Position numbers and translations under genes: made by a program | Shown here: piece after piece, positions 1 to 12,470 of the stretch | How the letters are laid out: the number at the start of each line of letters is the position of its first letter | Position numbering within the stretch: position 1 is the first letter of the stretch | NCBI RefSeq assembly: GCF_001658025.2 | Contig: NZ_CP014007.2 | Location: 3,224,001 to 3,288,000 of the forward strand | DNA: 64,000 nucleotides | Reading direction: 5' to 3' | Origin: Kosakonia oryzae | GTDB lineage: Bacteria; Pseudomonadota; Gammaproteobacteria; Enterobacterales; Enterobacteriaceae | Notes under the pieces: generated by a model | Seen by the model: only the letters and a program-made list of their open reading frames with translations | Database searches by the model: none | What the model was told of the DNA's origin: nothing

Positions 1-1
1 A

Positions 2-370
2 GGTATCAAAGCTGGCGGCCATACTGTTGCGAAGCATATCGCCATTCCTGATGAGGAAATATTATCCCGGCTGGCAAGAAGTCCGCAGCTGGAATCGGTG
101 TCGTCTTTCTATAAAATTGAACAGGCCGAAAAAGTTATCAGTGCAACACTAAAAGCTAATCGATTGAAAATACTGCACTGGGCAAATTTAACCCCTGATT
201 CCCGGAACATACTGGAACTAACATACAATTACGGTTCTGCAGTTGGTTATGGCTTTCGACAGGGTAGTCAGATTAAGGAAACACTGTATGTTGTGCGCGT
301 TGTTTTGATTAAAAAGATGTATAACAACAAACCCTATTACGTTTTAACTGCTTATCCATTCATGAGATAA
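2..370 (+). CDS. C-terminal toxin domain, RNase A-like (CdiA-CT type), 5' partial
   Basis: The reading frame is open from the left edge, so this is the end of a larger protein. About 122 residues are visible. A GHT...KH motif at the start and an LTAYP motif at the very end match the bacterial RNase A-like toxin domain found at the C-termini of CdiA and other polymorphic toxins; by family knowledge the His near the start and the Thr and Tyr in LTAYP form part of the active site. The expected role is RNA cleavage in a neighbouring cell after delivery. A small gene starts 4 bases after the stop, as a cognate immunity gene would. The carrier (CdiA, Rhs or other) lies outside the window, and an orphan toxin module cannot be excluded. 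Confidence 0.75.
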   Translation, partial: GIKAGGHTVAKHIAIPDEEILSRLARSPQLESVSSFYKIEQAEKVISATLKANRLKILHWANLTPDSRNILELTYNYGSAVGYGFRQGSQIKETLYVVRVVLIKKMYNNKPYYVLTAYPFMR

Positions 371-374
371 AACT

Positions 375-665
375 GTGAAAAAAAAATACCCTGATGTCAG
401 GCTGCTGGTCGTTATTTTCTTTGGTCCAGACTTTCATATTTTTGGCGAATCTATTGATGAGATAATGGCCAGTTACGCTGAAACCGAAAGCGAATATGCT
501 TTCCGTAACCTTAAAAAACAGGCATCACAATTGCTGGCACTCGAAAGCGATGATGAGTTAAACCATATTATGGTTGAACTGGCGGAAAACCAGTTTAAGC
601 CCGCTTCCTGGGGTGAAACCTGGCGTTCATTCCTTCAAAAAGTTGTAGAGAGAATTCCTGATTAA
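375..665 (+). CDS. Putative immunity protein to the RNase A-like toxin (CdiI-like)
   Basis: A 96-residue cytoplasmic protein with a GTG start 4 bases after the toxin stop. It has no signal peptide or membrane segment. It begins with a YPDVR...FFGPDFHIFGES stretch and ends with a WGETWRSFLQKV stretch, a layout that resembles small CDI immunity proteins. Assignment rests mainly on position directly behind the toxin and on general resemblance; the binding mode is unknown. A terminator-like hairpin follows within 15 bases, closing the toxin/immunity unit. Confidence 0.6.
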   Translation: MKKKYPDVRLLVVIFFGPDFHIFGESIDEIMASYAETESEYAFRNLKKQASQLLALESDDELNHIMVELAENQFKPASWGETWRSFLQKVVERIPD

Positions 666-678
666 ACGGATAAAGCAA

Positions 679-706
679 GGCCCGCATGGTGGGCCGTACC
701 TTTTTT
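679..706 (+). terminator. Terminator after the immunity gene
   Basis: GGCCC (679-683) pairs with GGGCC (691-695), and a run of six T follows at 701-706. It ends the toxin/immunity unit and lies just before the convergent methyltransferase remnant. Confidence 0.6.
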
Positions 707-1478
707 AAGTGGATAAACCTGAAGGTCCTCTGATCTCAGCAGCCGTCTGGTTAAAACGTTCCTCTTCCAGTTCCACACCTATAGCTCTGCGGCCAAGCGC
801 CAACGCTGCCTTTATCGTTGAACCGGATCCCATAAATAAGTCGGCAATAACATCTCCCGGTCTGCTGCTGGCGGCGATAATCTGCTGCAGCATATCCGCT
901 GGTTTTTCGCACGGGTGTTTTCCCGGGTAGAACTGTACCGGCTTATACGTCCAGACATCGGTATACGGAATCGCGGCGGTGACAGCAAAGTGCCGCCGGA
1001 GCGATTTATATTCGTCCACCAGCTCGCAGTATTTACGGTTGAGTGAATGGTACGTGGCCACCAACTGGTGATGAGGTTGAATCAGTTCGCTACGCTGGTG
1101 CTTCTCTGTGGCTATTCGGGTGAATAACGCCTGCAACTTTTGATAATCCGCCTCGCCCGGCAGTTGCCACTGGCTGGATCCGAACCAGTGCGAGACCATG
1201 TTTTTCTTACCCGTGGCGGCTGAAATCTCTTTCGATATGACGCCGAGTGAGGCTCGGGCACCCTGAAAATACTCGATCAGGGGAGCCATCAGGCTTTGCT
1301 TTAATTCCGTACCTTTCCTCTCGTAGCCATCGTCTTTCGGTCTGTACGGCCCAAGATAATGCTCTGCGAAGAGAACGCGGAAGAATTTTTGCGGGGAGAA
1401 AAAAACGGGAACCCTCAGGCTCCCGTTCTTGTTTAACCCGCAATGCGGATTACATGTTCGCGATAATCGCGTCACCAA
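705..1478 (-). pseudogene. Phage-type DNA methyltransferase, C-terminal remnant
   Basis: The frame encodes the C-terminal half of a beta-class N4/N6 amino methyltransferase: HPCEKPADML is followed by DLFMGSGST, the FxGxG S-adenosylmethionine-binding motif. The DPPY-type catalytic motif that should precede the recognition region is absent, so the protein cannot be active as it stands. The first ~25 codons (about 1400-1478) read antiparallel-free through the icd 3' end and its terminator, so the true phage homology starts near 1400. This looks like a prophage edge recombined next to icd, a known integration site for phage 21 and e14. The phage origin is inference from family and position. Confidence 0.7.
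1399..1427 (-). terminator. icd terminator
   Basis: On the minus strand a hairpin with arms ACGGGA (1421-1426 side) and TCCCGT (1405-1410 side) is followed by a run of T. It lies 23 bases past the icd stop. Confidence 0.7.
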
Positions 1479-2700
1479 ACTCTGAACATTTCAGCAGCTT
1501 AGCGCCTTCCATCAGACGTTCGAAATCGTAGGTCACGGTTTTGGCGTTAATCGCGCCGCTCATGCCTTTAACGATCAGGTCAGCCGCTTCGACCCAGCCC
1601 ATGTGACGCAGCATCATCTCAGCGGAAAGGATCACAGAACCCGGGTTCACTTTGTCCTGGCCGGCATATTTCGGTGCCGTACCGTGGGTCGCTTCGAACA
1701 GTGCGCATTCGTCACCGATGTTCGCGCCAGGCGCAATACCGATACCACCAACCTGAGCAGCCAGGGCGTCAGAGATGTAGTCACCGTTCAGGTTCATACA
1801 GGCGATAACGTCATATTCAGCCGGACGCAGCAGGATCTGTTGCAGGAACGCATCAGCGATCACATCTTTAATGATGATCTCTTTGCCAGTTTTCGGGTTC
1901 TTGATTTTCTGCCACGGGCCGCCATCGATCAGTTCGCCGCCGAACTCTTCGCGAGCAAGCTGGTAACCCCAGTCTTTGAACGCGCCTTCGGTGAACTTCA
2001 TGATGTTGCCTTTGTGAACCAGCGTCACGGATTCGCGGTCGTTGGCGATTGCATATTCAATCGCAGCGCGTACCAGACGTTTGGTGCCTTCTTCGGAGCA
2101 CGGCTTGATGCCAATACCGCAATGTTCCGGGAAGCGAATTTTCTTCACGCCCATCTCTTCGCGCAGAAATTTGATCACTTTTTCTGCGTCAGCAGAGTCC
2201 GCTTTCCATTCGATACCGGCGTAAATGTCTTCAGAGTTTTCACGGAAGATGACCATGTCAGTCAGTTCCGGATGCTTAACCGGGCTTGGGGTGCCCTGGT
2301 AGTAACGAACCGGGCGCAGGCAGATGTAAAGATCCAGCTCCTGGCGCAGCGCAACGTTCAGGGAACGGATGCCGCCGCCAACTGGCGTGGTCAGAGGGCC
2401 TTTAATCGCAACGCGGTATTCACGAATCAGATCAAGTGTTTCAGGCGGCAGCCAGACGTCCTGGCCATAAACGTGGGTCGATTTCTCGCCGGTATAAATT
2501 TCCATCCAGGAAATTTTACGCTCGCCTTTGTAGGCTTTCTCCACGGCGGCATCCACCACTTTCAGCATGGCTGGAGTCACGTCAACACCGATACCGTCAC
2601 CTTCAATGAACGGGATAATCGGGTTATTCGGAACGTTGAGTTTGCCATTTTGCAGGGTGATCTTTTTACCTTCCGCCGGAACAACTACTTTGCTTTCCAT
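1450..2700 (-). CDS. icd: Isocitrate dehydrogenase, NADP-dependent
   Basis: A full-length 416-residue TCA-cycle enzyme that converts isocitrate to 2-oxoglutarate and CO2 with NADP+ in the cytoplasm. Ser113 in RSLNVALRQ is the residue phosphorylated by AceK in E. coli. The start has a clear GGAGAGG Shine-Dalgarno sequence. The C-terminus ([11 protein letters not shown]) is intact although phage-derived sequence begins within about 50 bases of the stop; phages using this gene as attachment site rebuild its 3' end. Divergent from rluE across about 200 bases. Confidence 0.98.
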   Translation of the reverse strand: MESKVVVPAEGKKITLQNGKLNVPNNPIIPFIEGDGIGVDVTPAMLKVVDAAVEKAYKGERKISWMEIYTGEKSTHVYGQDVWLPPETLDLIREYRVAIKGPLTTPVGGGIRSLNVALRQELDLYICLRPVRYYQGTPSPVKHPELTDMVIFRENSEDIYAGIEWKADSADAEKVIKFLREEMGVKKIRFPEHCGIGIKPCSEEGTKRLVRAAIEYAIANDRESVTLVHKGNIMKFTEGAFKDWGYQLAREEFGGELIDGGPWQKIKNPKTGKEIIIKDVIADAFLQQILLRPAEYDVIACMNLNGDYISDALAAQVGGIGIAPGANIGDECALFEATHGTAPKYAGQDKVNPGSVILSAEMMLRHMGWVEAADLIVKGMSGAINAKTVTYDFERLMEGAKLLKCSEFGDAIIANM

Positions 2701-2859
2701 TCACCTCTCCTTCGAGCGCTTCTGGTTGTTTGCTCGCTGACTTCATGCCGGGGCGCTCAGACTTCGTCCGTTCACCTGTTATCTGAATCACACAGAGCAA
2801 ACCGTTTTTTGTTAATGAATTGTAATGAGCCCGTCAATACTAACCGATACTCAGGCTCC

Positions 2860-2888
2860 ATGAAAGGCAATCGTTATTCCGCTATAAT
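2860..2888 (+). promoter_or_regulatory. Predicted sigma-70 promoter of rluE
   Basis: A consensus -10 TATAAT (2883-2888) lies 17 bases after ATGAAA (2860-2865), a four-of-six match to the -35 consensus. Transcription would start near 2895. The -10 box overlaps an in-frame ATG at 2887, which argues that translation starts at the next ATG, 2917. Confidence 0.6.
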
Positions 2889-2916
2889 GCGGCAATTGAT
2901 AACTACTGAAAATACC

Positions 2917-3547
2917 ATGAAGAAAACTTCTTTTAGAAATCACCGGGTTGAGCGATTCAGCTCGCGACAAGCATCTAAACCTTCCGGTCAAAGCCAACCA
3001 AAACGCGTCATTTTGTTCAATAAACCCTACGATGTTTTGCCACAGTTTACCGACGAAGCCGGACGCAGCACGCTGAAAGATTTTATTCCGGTGCAGGGCG
3101 TGTATGCCGCCGGTCGTCTTGACCGTGACAGCGAAGGGTTGCTGGTGCTGACCAACGATGGCGCGCTGCAGGCGAGCCTTACCCAGCCCGGCAAACGTAC
3201 CGGCAAAATTTATTATGTGCAGGTGGAAGGCGAGCCGACTGACGAAGCCATCACCGCGCTGCGCTGCGGCGTCACCCTCAATGACGGCCCGACCCTGCCC
3301 GCAGGTATTGAGCGGGTCAATGAGCCGGACTGGCTATGGCCACGCAATCCGCCGATCCGCGAGCGCAAATCGATCCCCACCGCATGGCTGAAAATCACGC
3401 TGTACGAAGGCCGCAACCGCCAGGTACGCCGCATGACTGCCCATGTTGGGTTTCCCACCCTGCGTCTCATCCGCTACGCTATGGGGAATTACACGCTGGA
3501 TAATCTCGCCAATGGCGAGTGGCGTGACGCTTACCAGGGAGCCAACC

Positions 3548-3555
<8 letters not shown>
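2917..3555 (+). CDS. rluE: 23S rRNA pseudouridine(2457) synthase
   Basis: An RsuA-family pseudouridine synthase of 212 residues that modifies U2457 of 23S rRNA. The catalytic Asp is in [11 protein letters not shown], and the second family motif GRNRQVRRM lies near the C-terminus. An in-frame ATG at 2887, equivalent to the start often used for E. coli RluE, would add 10 residues but sits inside the likely -10 box, so 2917 is preferred. No strong ribosome site is seen before either start. The last codons overlap nudJ by 8 bases, so the two are translationally coupled. Confidence 0.93.
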
Positions 3556-5225
<1,670 letters not shown>

Positions 5226-5297
5226 CGAATTAGCGAAATACTGGACCGGTGAAAGCCCGCGCAGCAGTTAACGATGCGGGCAGTGGAAGGAGTGAGT

Positions 5298-5927
5298 GTG
5301 GCGAAGAACTATTACGATATTACCCTCGCGCTGGCAGGCATTTGCCAGTCCGCACGGCTGGTGCAGCAACTGGCGCACCAGGGGCATTGTGACGCCGACG
5401 CGCTGCACGTTTCGCTCAATAGCGTTATCGATCTCAACCCGGACTCCACGCTCAGCGTGTTCGGCGGCAGTGAAACCAACCTGCGTACCGGGCTGGAGAC
5501 GCTGCTTGGCGTGTTGAACGCCAGTAGTCGCCAGGGTCTGAATGGTGAATTAACCCGCTACACTCTTTCTATGATGGTTCTGGAGCGTAAACTTGCCGGC
5601 AGCAAAGGGGCAATGGAGACGCTCGGTAACCGTATTGCCGGGTTACAGCGCCAGCTTGAGCACTTCGATCTGCAATCAGAGACGCTGCTCAGCGCGATGG
5701 CCAGTATTTATGTTGACGTTATCAGCCCGCTGGGGCCGCGCATTCAGGTCACCGGCTCGCCCGCCGTGCTGCAAAGCCCGCAGGTGCAGGCAAAAGTACG
5801 CGCCACGCTGCTCGCCGGGATCCGCGCCGCCGTGCTGTGGCATCAGGTCGGCGGGGGCCGCCTGCAATTAATGTTTTCCCGAAATCGCCTGTCGACACAG
5901 GCCAAACAAATTCTCGCTCATTGTTAA
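5298..5927 (+). CDS. hflD: High-frequency lysogenization protein HflD
   Basis: A 209-residue peripheral membrane protein. In E. coli HflD binds phage lambda CII, blocks its DNA binding and lowers lysogenization; its host role is unclear, but it is always next to purB and mnmA. The GTG start at 5298 has an AAGGAG ribosome site six bases upstream and matches the MAKNYYDI start of the family. It ends a few residues shorter than E. coli HflD (213). The purB start follows after 19 bases. Confidence 0.95.
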   Translation: MAKNYYDITLALAGICQSARLVQQLAHQGHCDADALHVSLNSVIDLNPDSTLSVFGGSETNLRTGLETLLGVLNASSRQGLNGELTRYTLSMMVLERKLAGSKGAMETLGNRIAGLQRQLEHFDLQSETLLSAMASIYVDVISPLGPRIQVTGSPAVLQSPQVQAKVRATLLAGIRAAVLWHQVGGGRLQLMFSRNRLSTQAKQILAHC

Positions 5928-5943
5928 CCTCCCGGAGTTGTGA

Positions 5944-7317
<1,374 letters not shown>

Positions 7318-7337
7318 CCCGTTGTTCTGCCTGCCAA

Positions 7338-7366
7338 CCCTCTTTTCCCTGAAAAGAGGGTTTCTT
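7338..7366 (+). terminator. purB terminator
   Basis: A perfect 9-bp stem, CCCTCTTTT (7338-7346) with AAAAGAGGG (7352-7360), has a 5-base loop and is followed by TTTCTT. It separates purB from phoP. Confidence 0.9.
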
Positions 7367-7373
7367 CCCTCCC

Positions 7374-7420
7374 GGTTTAGTAAATGTTTATCCCCACCGC
7401 CTGACAATCAGCGTTAAACT
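7374..7420 (+). promoter_or_regulatory. PhoP box and promoter of phoPQ
   Basis: GGTTTA (7374-7379) and TGTTTA (7385-7390) are direct repeats separated by 5 bases, matching the PhoP-box consensus. A -10-like TAAACT ends at 7420. The spacing is that of the autoregulated E. coli phoP promoter, so phoPQ is very likely positively autoregulated here too. Confidence 0.85.
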
Positions 7421-7453
7421 ATTTGTATCAAAAATATATGGAGAGTTCTGACG

Positions 7454-8128
7454 ATGCGCGTTCTCGTTGTGGAAGATAATGCTCTGCTGCGCCACCACTT
7501 AAAAGTTCAGTTACAGGAACTGGGACATCAGGTTGACGCGGCGGAAGATGCCAGGGAAGCGGATTACTTTCTGAACGAACATCTGCCGGACATCGCCATT
7601 GTCGATCTCGGTCTGCCGGATGAAGATGGTCTGTCGCTGATCCGCCGCTGGCGCAGCCATGAGGTTTCGCTGCCGGTGTTGGTTCTGACTGCCCGCGAAG
7701 GCTGGCAGGATAAAGTCGAAGTGCTGAGCGCGGGCGCCGACGACTACGTCACCAAACCCTTCCATATTGAAGAGGTGGTGGCGCGCATTCAGGCGCTGAT
7801 GCGCCGTAACAGCGGTCTGGCCTCGCAACTGATCTCAATGCCGCCTTTCCAGGTCGATCTTTCACGCCGGGAACTCTCCGTGAATGATGAAGTGGTGAAA
7901 CTCACCGCCTTTGAATACACCATTATGGAAACGCTGATCCGCAACAGTGGCAAAGTGGTCAGCAAAGATTCGTTGATGTTGCAGCTTTATCCCGATGCAG
8001 AACTGCGCGAAAGCCACACCATCGATGTGCTGATGGGGCGGTTACGTAAAAAAATCCAGGCGCAGTATCCCAATGACGTCATCACTACGGTGCGCGGCCA
8101 GGGCTATTTATTTGAATTGCCGAAATGA
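7454..8128 (+). CDS. phoP: Response regulator PhoP
   Basis: A 224-residue OmpR-family regulator. The receiver domain has the phosphoacceptor Asp51 in [10 protein letters not shown] and the conserved Lys in TKPF; a winged-helix DNA-binding domain follows from about residue 125. It activates genes for Mg2+ uptake, lipid A modification and acid and antimicrobial-peptide resistance when PhoQ is active. A GGAGAG ribosome site precedes the ATG. The stop overlaps the phoQ start (ATGA). Confidence 0.98.
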   Translation: MRVLVVEDNALLRHHLKVQLQELGHQVDAAEDAREADYFLNEHLPDIAIVDLGLPDEDGLSLIRRWRSHEVSLPVLVLTAREGWQDKVEVLSAGADDYVTKPFHIEEVVARIQALMRRNSGLASQLISMPPFQVDLSRRELSVNDEVVKLTAFEYTIMETLIRNSGKVVSKDSLMLQLYPDAELRESHTIDVLMGRLRKKIQAQYPNDVITTVRGQGYLFELPK

Positions 8129-9588
8129 GACGCCTGTTGCGACACATCATGCCGCTGTCATTGCGGGTTCGCTTTTTACTCGCCACGGCAGCCGTCGTGA
8201 TGGTGCTCTCGCTGGCGTATGGCGCGGTGGCACTGGTGGGTTACAGCGTCAGTTTTGATAAAACCACCTTCCGTCTGCTACGCGGCGAAAGTAACCTCTT
8301 TTACACCCTGGCGAAGTGGGAAAATAACCAGCTCAGCGTTGAGTTGCCGGAAAATCTCAACCTGCAAAGCCCGACGGTGGCGCTTATCTATGATAAGAAC
8401 AACAAACTGATCTGGTCGCAGAAAGATGTGCCGTGGTTGCAGAAAATGATCGAGCCGGATTGGCTAACAGCCAACGGTTTCCACGAAATTGAAGCTGATG
8501 TCGATGCCAGCAGTACGCTGGTGGATGACGACCATTCCATCGCGGAAGAGCTGAGAGAGATCCGCAACGACGACAGCAATTCGGAAATGACCCACTCCGT
8601 GGCTGTGAATATTTACCCCGCCACAACGCGCATGCCACAACTGACCATCGTGGTTGTCGATACCATTCCTATCGAGCTTAAAGGCTCCAATATGGTCTGG
8701 AACTGGTTTATCTATGTACTGGCTGCCAACCTGCTGCTGGTGGTGCCATTGCTGTGGATGGCGGCATGGTGGAGCCTGCGGCCGATTGAAGATCTGGCGC
8801 GGGAAGTGCGCGAGCTGGAAGAGCATCACCGTGAGCAACTCAACCCGGAAACCACCCGCGAGCTGACCAGCCTGGTGAGCAACCTGAACCGTCTATTGAA
8901 GAGTGAGCGCGATCGCTACGACAAATATCGCACGACGTTGACCGATCTCACCCACAGCCTGAAAACGCCGCTGGCAGTATTGCAGAGCACATTACGATCG
9001 CTGCGCGGCGAGAAGATGAGCCTTGCCGAAGCAGAACCCTTAATGCTGGAGCAGATCAGCCGTATTTCGCAGCAAATTGGTTACTATCTGCATCGGGCAA
9101 CCATGCGCGGCAGCAGCGGTCTGTTGAGCCGCGAACTGCATCCCATTGCGCCGTTGCTTGATAACCTCACCTCGGCGCTGAACAAGGTTTACCAACGCAA
9201 AGGTGTGAATATCACACTCGATATCTCGCCGGAAATCAGCTTTGTTGGCGAGCAGAATGACTTTATGGAAGTGATGGGCAATCTGCTGGATAACGCCTGT
9301 AAATACTGCCTTGAATTTGTGGAAGTTTCCGCCCGGCAAACCGAAGACACGCTGCATATTATGGTTGACGACGATGGCCCGGGGATCCCGATTGCGAAAC
9401 GCGAAATGGTTTTTGATCGCGGGCAGCGCGCCGATACGCTGCGTCCCGGTCAGGGCGTCGGGCTTTCCGTGGCGCGGGAGATCGTGGACCAGTATGAAGG
9501 GCAAATTCTGACCGGCGAGAGCCTGCTTGGCGGAGCCAGAATGGAAGTGATTTTTGGTCGGCAGCACACCAGCGCCGCCGGTGACTGA
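8125..9588 (+). CDS. phoQ: Sensor histidine kinase PhoQ
   Basis: A 487-residue inner-membrane sensor for low Mg2+, acid pH and cationic peptides. It has a transmembrane helix near residues 17-39, a periplasmic PAS-like domain to about 190, a second helix (about 194-215), HAMP, the phosphoacceptor His277 in LTHSLKTPL and an ATPase domain with NLLDNACKY and DDGPGIP. Residues 148-154 read NDDSNSE where E. coli has EDDDDAE, so the acidic membrane-facing cluster is reduced. The flanking EMTHSVAVN is conserved. Confidence 0.98.
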   Translation: MRRLLRHIMPLSLRVRFLLATAAVVMVLSLAYGAVALVGYSVSFDKTTFRLLRGESNLFYTLAKWENNQLSVELPENLNLQSPTVALIYDKNNKLIWSQKDVPWLQKMIEPDWLTANGFHEIEADVDASSTLVDDDHSIAEELREIRNDDSNSEMTHSVAVNIYPATTRMPQLTIVVVDTIPIELKGSNMVWNWFIYVLAANLLLVVPLLWMAAWWSLRPIEDLAREVRELEEHHREQLNPETTRELTSLVSNLNRLLKSERDRYDKYRTTLTDLTHSLKTPLAVLQSTLRSLRGEKMSLAEAEPLMLEQISRISQQIGYYLHRATMRGSSGLLSRELHPIAPLLDNLTSALNKVYQRKGVNITLDISPEISFVGEQNDFMEVMGNLLDNACKYCLEFVEVSARQTEDTLHIMVDDDGPGIPIAKREMVFDRGQRADTLRPGQGVGLSVAREIVDQYEGQILTGESLLGGARMEVIFGRQHTSAAGD

Positions 9589-9611
9589 TCGCCTTCACTT
9601 ACCGATTGTGC

Positions 9612-9639
9612 AAAAAGGGGGCGAATTCGCCCCCTTTTT
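9612..9639 (+). terminator. phoPQ terminator
   Basis: A perfect 12-bp stem (9612-9623 with 9628-9639), AAAAAGGGGGCG on the left and its complement on the right, has an AATT loop and ends in five T. It works in either direction. Confidence 0.9.
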
Positions 9640-9730
9640 CGTGTTATCTCACCCCGTTACGCAGACAAAATAGCGCATCAGCATTACTATAATCCTTTAT
9701 TCAGCCACTGATTATTTGCCGGAAACGCAT

Positions 9731-10852
9731 ATGGAATATCACGTAGAGATAAACTGGCCAGACTTTATTCAACGCTACTGGCAAAAACGCCCGGTAGTGC
9801 TGAAACGTGGAATTAAAAATTTCGTCGATCCTATCAGCCCTGACGAACTGGCCGGGCTGGCAATGGAAAATGAAGTGGACAGCCGACTGGTCAGCCATCT
9901 TGATGGCAAATGGCAGGTCGGACACGGGCCGTTCCAGAGCTATGATCACCTGGGCGAAAGCAACTGGTCGCTGCTGGTGCAGGCGGTTAACCACTGGCAT
10001 CAACCTGCCGCCGCGCTGATGCGCCCGTTCCGCGCCCTACCCGACTGGCGTACCGACGATCTGATGATCTCTTTCTCCGTGCCGGGTGGCGGCGTAGGCC
10101 CGCACCTCGACCAGTATGATGTGTTTATTATTCAGGGCACCGGCCGTCGTCGCTGGCGCGTGGGCGAAAAAACGTCGCTCAAGCAGCACTGCCCGCACCC
10201 GGATTTGCTTCAGGTCGATCCATTCGAGGCAATTATCGATGAAGAGCTGGAGCCGGGCGATATTCTCTACATTCCGCCGGGATTCCCGCATGAAGGCTAT
10301 TCGCTGGAAAACTCGCTGAACTATTCGGTCGGTTTTCGTGCGCCAAGCGGCCGCGAATTGATCAGCGGTTTCGCCGATTACGTTTTACAGCGTGAATTAG
10401 GCAGCCAGCGTTACAGCGATCCGGACGTGCCGCAGCGTGCGCATCCAGCGGATATTCTGCCGGAAGAGGTGGATAAACTGCGTGAGATGATGCTGAACCT
10501 GATCAACCAGCCCGCACAGTTTAACGACTGGCTGGGCGAGTTTATTTCCCAGTCGCGCCATGAACTGGATGTCGCGCCACCGGAACCGCCGTATCAGCCG
10601 GATGAAATCTATGATGCGCTGCAACAGGGTGACAAGCTGGTGCGTCTGGGCGGCCTGCGCGTGCTGCGTATTGGCGAAGACGTCTTCGTAAACGGTGAGA
10701 AAGTGGATACGCCGCACCGCCCGGCGCTGAATGCGCTGGCAGGCGATATCGTATTAACCGGTGAGAACTTTGGCGATGCGCTGGAAGACCCGTCATTCCT
10801 CGCCATGCTCGCCGCACTGGTCAACAGCGGTTACTGGTTCTTCGAGGATTAA
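9731..10852 (+). CDS. roxA: 50S ribosomal protein L16 arginine 3-hydroxylase
   Basis: A 373-residue JmjC-type Fe(II)/2-oxoglutarate oxygenase (YcfD) that hydroxylates Arg81 of ribosomal protein uL16. The iron ligands are the His and Asp in HLDQYD (about residue 125) and a His in GFPHEGYS (about 187). A winged-helix-like C-terminal part follows. The ATG at 9731 gives exactly the E. coli length. Confidence 0.97.
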   Translation: MEYHVEINWPDFIQRYWQKRPVVLKRGIKNFVDPISPDELAGLAMENEVDSRLVSHLDGKWQVGHGPFQSYDHLGESNWSLLVQAVNHWHQPAAALMRPFRALPDWRTDDLMISFSVPGGGVGPHLDQYDVFIIQGTGRRRWRVGEKTSLKQHCPHPDLLQVDPFEAIIDEELEPGDILYIPPGFPHEGYSLENSLNYSVGFRAPSGRELISGFADYVLQRELGSQRYSDPDVPQRAHPADILPEEVDKLREMMLNLINQPAQFNDWLGEFISQSRHELDVAPPEPPYQPDEIYDALQQGDKLVRLGGLRVLRIGEDVFVNGEKVDTPHRPALNALAGDIVLTGENFGDALEDPSFLAMLAALVNSGYWFFED

Positions 10853-10857
10853 TAAAA

Positions 10858-10884
10858 GCCGGAGGGCGTTGCGCCTTGTCCGGC
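10858..10884. repeat. REP-like palindrome
   Basis: GCCGGA (10858-10863) pairs with TCCGGC (10879-10884) around an inner GGCG/CGCC stem, the layout of enterobacterial REP/BIME units. It lies between the convergent roxA and pepT genes and may also act as a bidirectional terminator. Confidence 0.6.
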
Positions 10885-10954
10885 CTGGAAAATCTGTCAA
10901 CGTCCTGCTCTGTCACAGGCCCGGTTAGCATAGCGCCACCGGGCATTTCCTGTA

Positions 10955-12181
10955 TTAGTGCCCTTTTGCGGTCAACTCGGCGATACGAACAATCACCCGC
11001 ACCGCTTTTTCCATCCCTTCCAGCGTCACAAATTCATGCTTGCCGTGGTAGTTATAGCCGCCGGTAAACAGGTTCGGACATGGCAAGCCCATAAAGGAGA
11101 GCTGCGCGCCGTCGGTGCCGCCGCGAATCGGTTTCATGTCCGGTTCGATGTCGCAGTCGCGCATCGCCTGCTGAGCGACTTCCAGGATATGCGGGAATTC
11201 CACCACTTTATCGCGCATGTTGTAGTAGCTGTCTTCAATCGCCAGTTCGATATAGCAATCCGGGTGCAGCCCTTTACCCACTTTCTTGGCAATTTCCATC
11301 ATCTTACGTTTACGCGCTTCGAAGGCTTTACGATCAAAATCACGGATGATGTAGTGCATCTCGGCGCGTTCAACCGTGCCTTTGATACTGGTCAGATGAT
11401 AGAAGCCCTCATAGCCTTCGGTCTGTTCCGGGCTCTCCTCTTCCGGCACCAGCGCATGGATCTTGCTGGCGAGCGTCAGAGCGTTGACCATCACCCCTTT
11501 CGCCGTGCCAGGATGCACGTTGTTGCCGACAATTTTGATATCCACCGATGCGGCGTTGAAGTTCTCATACTCCAGCTCACCTACACCGCCGCCATCAACG
11601 GTATATGCCCATTTCGCGCCAAACGCTTCAACGTCAAAATGTTTCGCCCCTTTGCCAACTTCCTCGTCCGGGGTGAAGGCCACGCAGATGTCGCCGTGCG
11701 GAATATTTTCCTTTTTCAGCACCGCCAGCGCGGTCATGATTTCCGCAACGCCCGCCTTATCATCCGCGCCGAGCAGCGTTTTGCCGTCGGTCGTGATCAG
11801 CGTCTGCCCCAGCAACTGATGCAGCACCGGAAACATCACCGGCGAGAGAATTTCATCGCCGATGCCGAGCGCGATATCGCCGCCGCGATAGTTTTCAAGG
11901 ATTTGCGGGTTGACGTTTTTCCCGCTGCAATCCGGGGAAGTATCGACATGGGAAATAAAACCGATCGCCGGAACCGGCGTTTGCACGTTCGCAGGCAGCT
12001 TCGCCATCACCGTGCCTTTGTCGCTTAACGTCACATTTTCCAGCCCCAGCTCTTCGAGTTGGGCCTGAAGTAAACGCAGGAGCTTCCACTGACCGTCCGT
12101 ACTTGGCACCTGGCGGACGCCGGGCTTAGATTGAGTATCCAGTGAAACGTACTGTAAAAAACGCTCTAATAATTTGTCCAT
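10955..12181 (-). CDS. pepT: Peptidase T
   Basis: A 408-residue cytoplasmic M20-family aminotripeptidase that removes the N-terminal residue of tripeptides. Zinc ligands are in [15 protein letters not shown] and TPDEEVG. The ATG at 12181 matches the E. coli start (MDKLLERF) and length. The E. coli and Salmonella genes are induced anaerobically through FNR; I found no clear FNR box in the 289 bases shared with potA. Confidence 0.97.
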   Translation of the reverse strand: MDKLLERFLQYVSLDTQSKPGVRQVPSTDGQWKLLRLLQAQLEELGLENVTLSDKGTVMAKLPANVQTPVPAIGFISHVDTSPDCSGKNVNPQILENYRGGDIALGIGDEILSPVMFPVLHQLLGQTLITTDGKTLLGADDKAGVAEIMTALAVLKKENIPHGDICVAFTPDEEVGKGAKHFDVEAFGAKWAYTVDGGGVGELEYENFNAASVDIKIVGNNVHPGTAKGVMVNALTLASKIHALVPEEESPEQTEGYEGFYHLTSIKGTVERAEMHYIIRDFDRKAFEARKRKMMEIAKKVGKGLHPDCYIELAIEDSYYNMRDKVVEFPHILEVAQQAMRDCDIEPDMKPIRGGTDGAQLSFMGLPCPNLFTGGYNYHGKHEFVTLEGMEKAVRVIVRIAELTAKGH

Positions 12182-12470
12182 GAAGCCCCCCAACAAAATG
12201 TCACAACATTATCAGTAAGCATGAAAAGATAAATATTGCGTCAAGTCACCTTTACCCCGTAAACGAGTATATTTTCAAAATTGCTCTCGCACAGGAAATG
12301 TCGTTGTGAAAGCGCCTGTTTGATGAGCAAAAAGCTGACAATGATTGGCGATTTCATGGCTTTGCCGTAGAATGCCAGCCCTTAAATCGTGCACAACCTT
12401 CAAGGTGGTTAACCACAAACCCCGCATCCAATACGCCATTCGATGCGCAAACACGGGACAGAGTAAAAAA

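Noticed and set aside
1603-2886. Long plus-strand open frame antisense to icd, in phase with rluE
   Set aside because: It mirrors icd codon structure; the rluE homology begins only near 2917 and icd is a certain gene on the other strand.
10958-12028. 356-codon frame antisense to pepT
   Set aside because: Composition artefact of GC-rich third positions; no domain resemblance, and pepT is full length.
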